Positions 63,886-64,000 of a stretch of DNA of 64,000 nucleotides are shown one piece after another (position 1 is the first letter of the stretch; the number at the start of each line of letters is the position of its first letter). Origin of the DNA: Plebeiibacterium sediminum. GTDB taxonomy: Bacteria > Bacteroidota > Bacteroidia > Bacteroidales > Marinilabiliaceae. The stretch spans positions 62,001 through 126,000 of the forward strand of contig NZ_JAPDPJ010000006.1 of the NCBI RefSeq assembly GCF_026013605.1, read 5' to 3'. The notes under the pieces were generated by a model. It saw only the letters and a program-made list of their open reading frames with translations. It ran no database searches and was not told the DNA's origin. The position numbers and the translations under genes were made by a program.

Positions 63886-64000
63886 ATGTATTCAAAAGAA
63901 GAAAAAAAAGAATTAGTACTTGAATTTTGGAGAAAACTTGGAAATCGCACCAGAAAGCTTCCCGGTCAAAGAGGACGCGTAAAAGATTGGATTGGAGAAA
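63886..64000 (+). CDS. DUF4268-like protein, N-terminal fragment (cut by window edge)
   Basis: The 38 visible residues begin MYSKEEKKELVLEFWRKLG and continue GQRGRVKDWIGE. The MYSKEE start and EFWxxxG are typical of DUF4268 proteins, a family of unknown role. It starts 6 bases after the small membrane protein gene. Most of the protein lies beyond the window. Confidence 0.65.
   Translation, partial: MYSKEEKKELVLEFWRKLGNRTRKLPGQRGRVKDWIGE

Noticed and set aside
1-64000. CRISPR arrays, tRNA or rRNA genes, transposases and prophage genes
   Set aside because: No regularly spaced repeats, cloverleaf-like segments, DDE/DEDD motifs or phage structural genes were recognised. The only long repeat is the 1233-base-offset tandem duplication.

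Overview
The window is low-GC DNA from a free-living Bacteroidota. Support for this comes from two complete SusC/SusD polysaccharide-uptake loci, a GldH gliding lipoprotein, a fused CcsB-CcsA cytochrome assembly protein, an sdhC-A-B operon with a five-helix cytochrome b subunit, and several promoters with the Bacteroidota -7 element TAnnTTTG. The pairing of a laminarin-type and a starch-type locus, and the overall look of the proteins, suggest a marine Marinilabiliales-like organism. That order-level placement is inference.

Region 1 (1-12155, minus strand) is a beta-glucan (laminarin-like) utilisation locus. It holds a SusC transporter, a SusD binding lipoprotein, a PKD-bearing surface glycan-binding lipoprotein, two GH16 endo-glucanase lipoproteins and the start of a GH3 beta-glucosidase that runs off the left edge. 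A large membrane-bound propeller/Y_Y_Y/LuxR-type regulator lies just upstream of susC. The 523-bp gap between regulator and susC carries repeated AAACTCAT boxes that could be its operator. A divergent TPR histidine kinase (12402-14360) and an orphan HlyD-type adaptor follow.

Region 2 (15852-27456) is mainly housekeeping. It includes a HAD phosphatase, an Mrp/Nfu iron-sulfur assembly pair with a structured leader, an alkyltransferase-like DNA repair protein next to TrmB, a holB-ricT-gldH cluster, a radical SAM/glycosyltransferase pair, a CPBP protease and a few unknowns.

Region 3 (27653-39931, minus strand) is a starch utilisation (Sus) locus in the order susR, susC, susD, susE-like, GH13 alpha-amylase, GH31 alpha-glucosidase. 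SusR-type regulation is inferred from the family. An 800-bp gap precedes susC. Repeated CCATATGG-type elements lie in the leaders of susC and susD, and a strong hairpin separates susE from the amylase gene.

Region 4 (40062-50764) carries the sdhCAB/frdCAB complex, frr, a hybrid histidine kinase, an orphan radical SAM/SPASM protein, an OmpA-type lipoprotein and dxs.

Region 5 (50774-64000) holds a heme-type TonB-dependent receptor, then a tandem segmental duplication. The duplicated unit contains promoter, conserved dyad, gene and terminator, and each copy encodes a 209-residue secreted two-domain protein. After it come a large PAS-rich hybrid kinase, the CcsBA fusion, a divergent porin-like protein, a small membrane protein and the start of a DUF4268-like gene. 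No tRNA, rRNA, CRISPR array, transposase or prophage was recognised. The most unusual structure is the 1.0-kb tandem duplication at 53186-55440.
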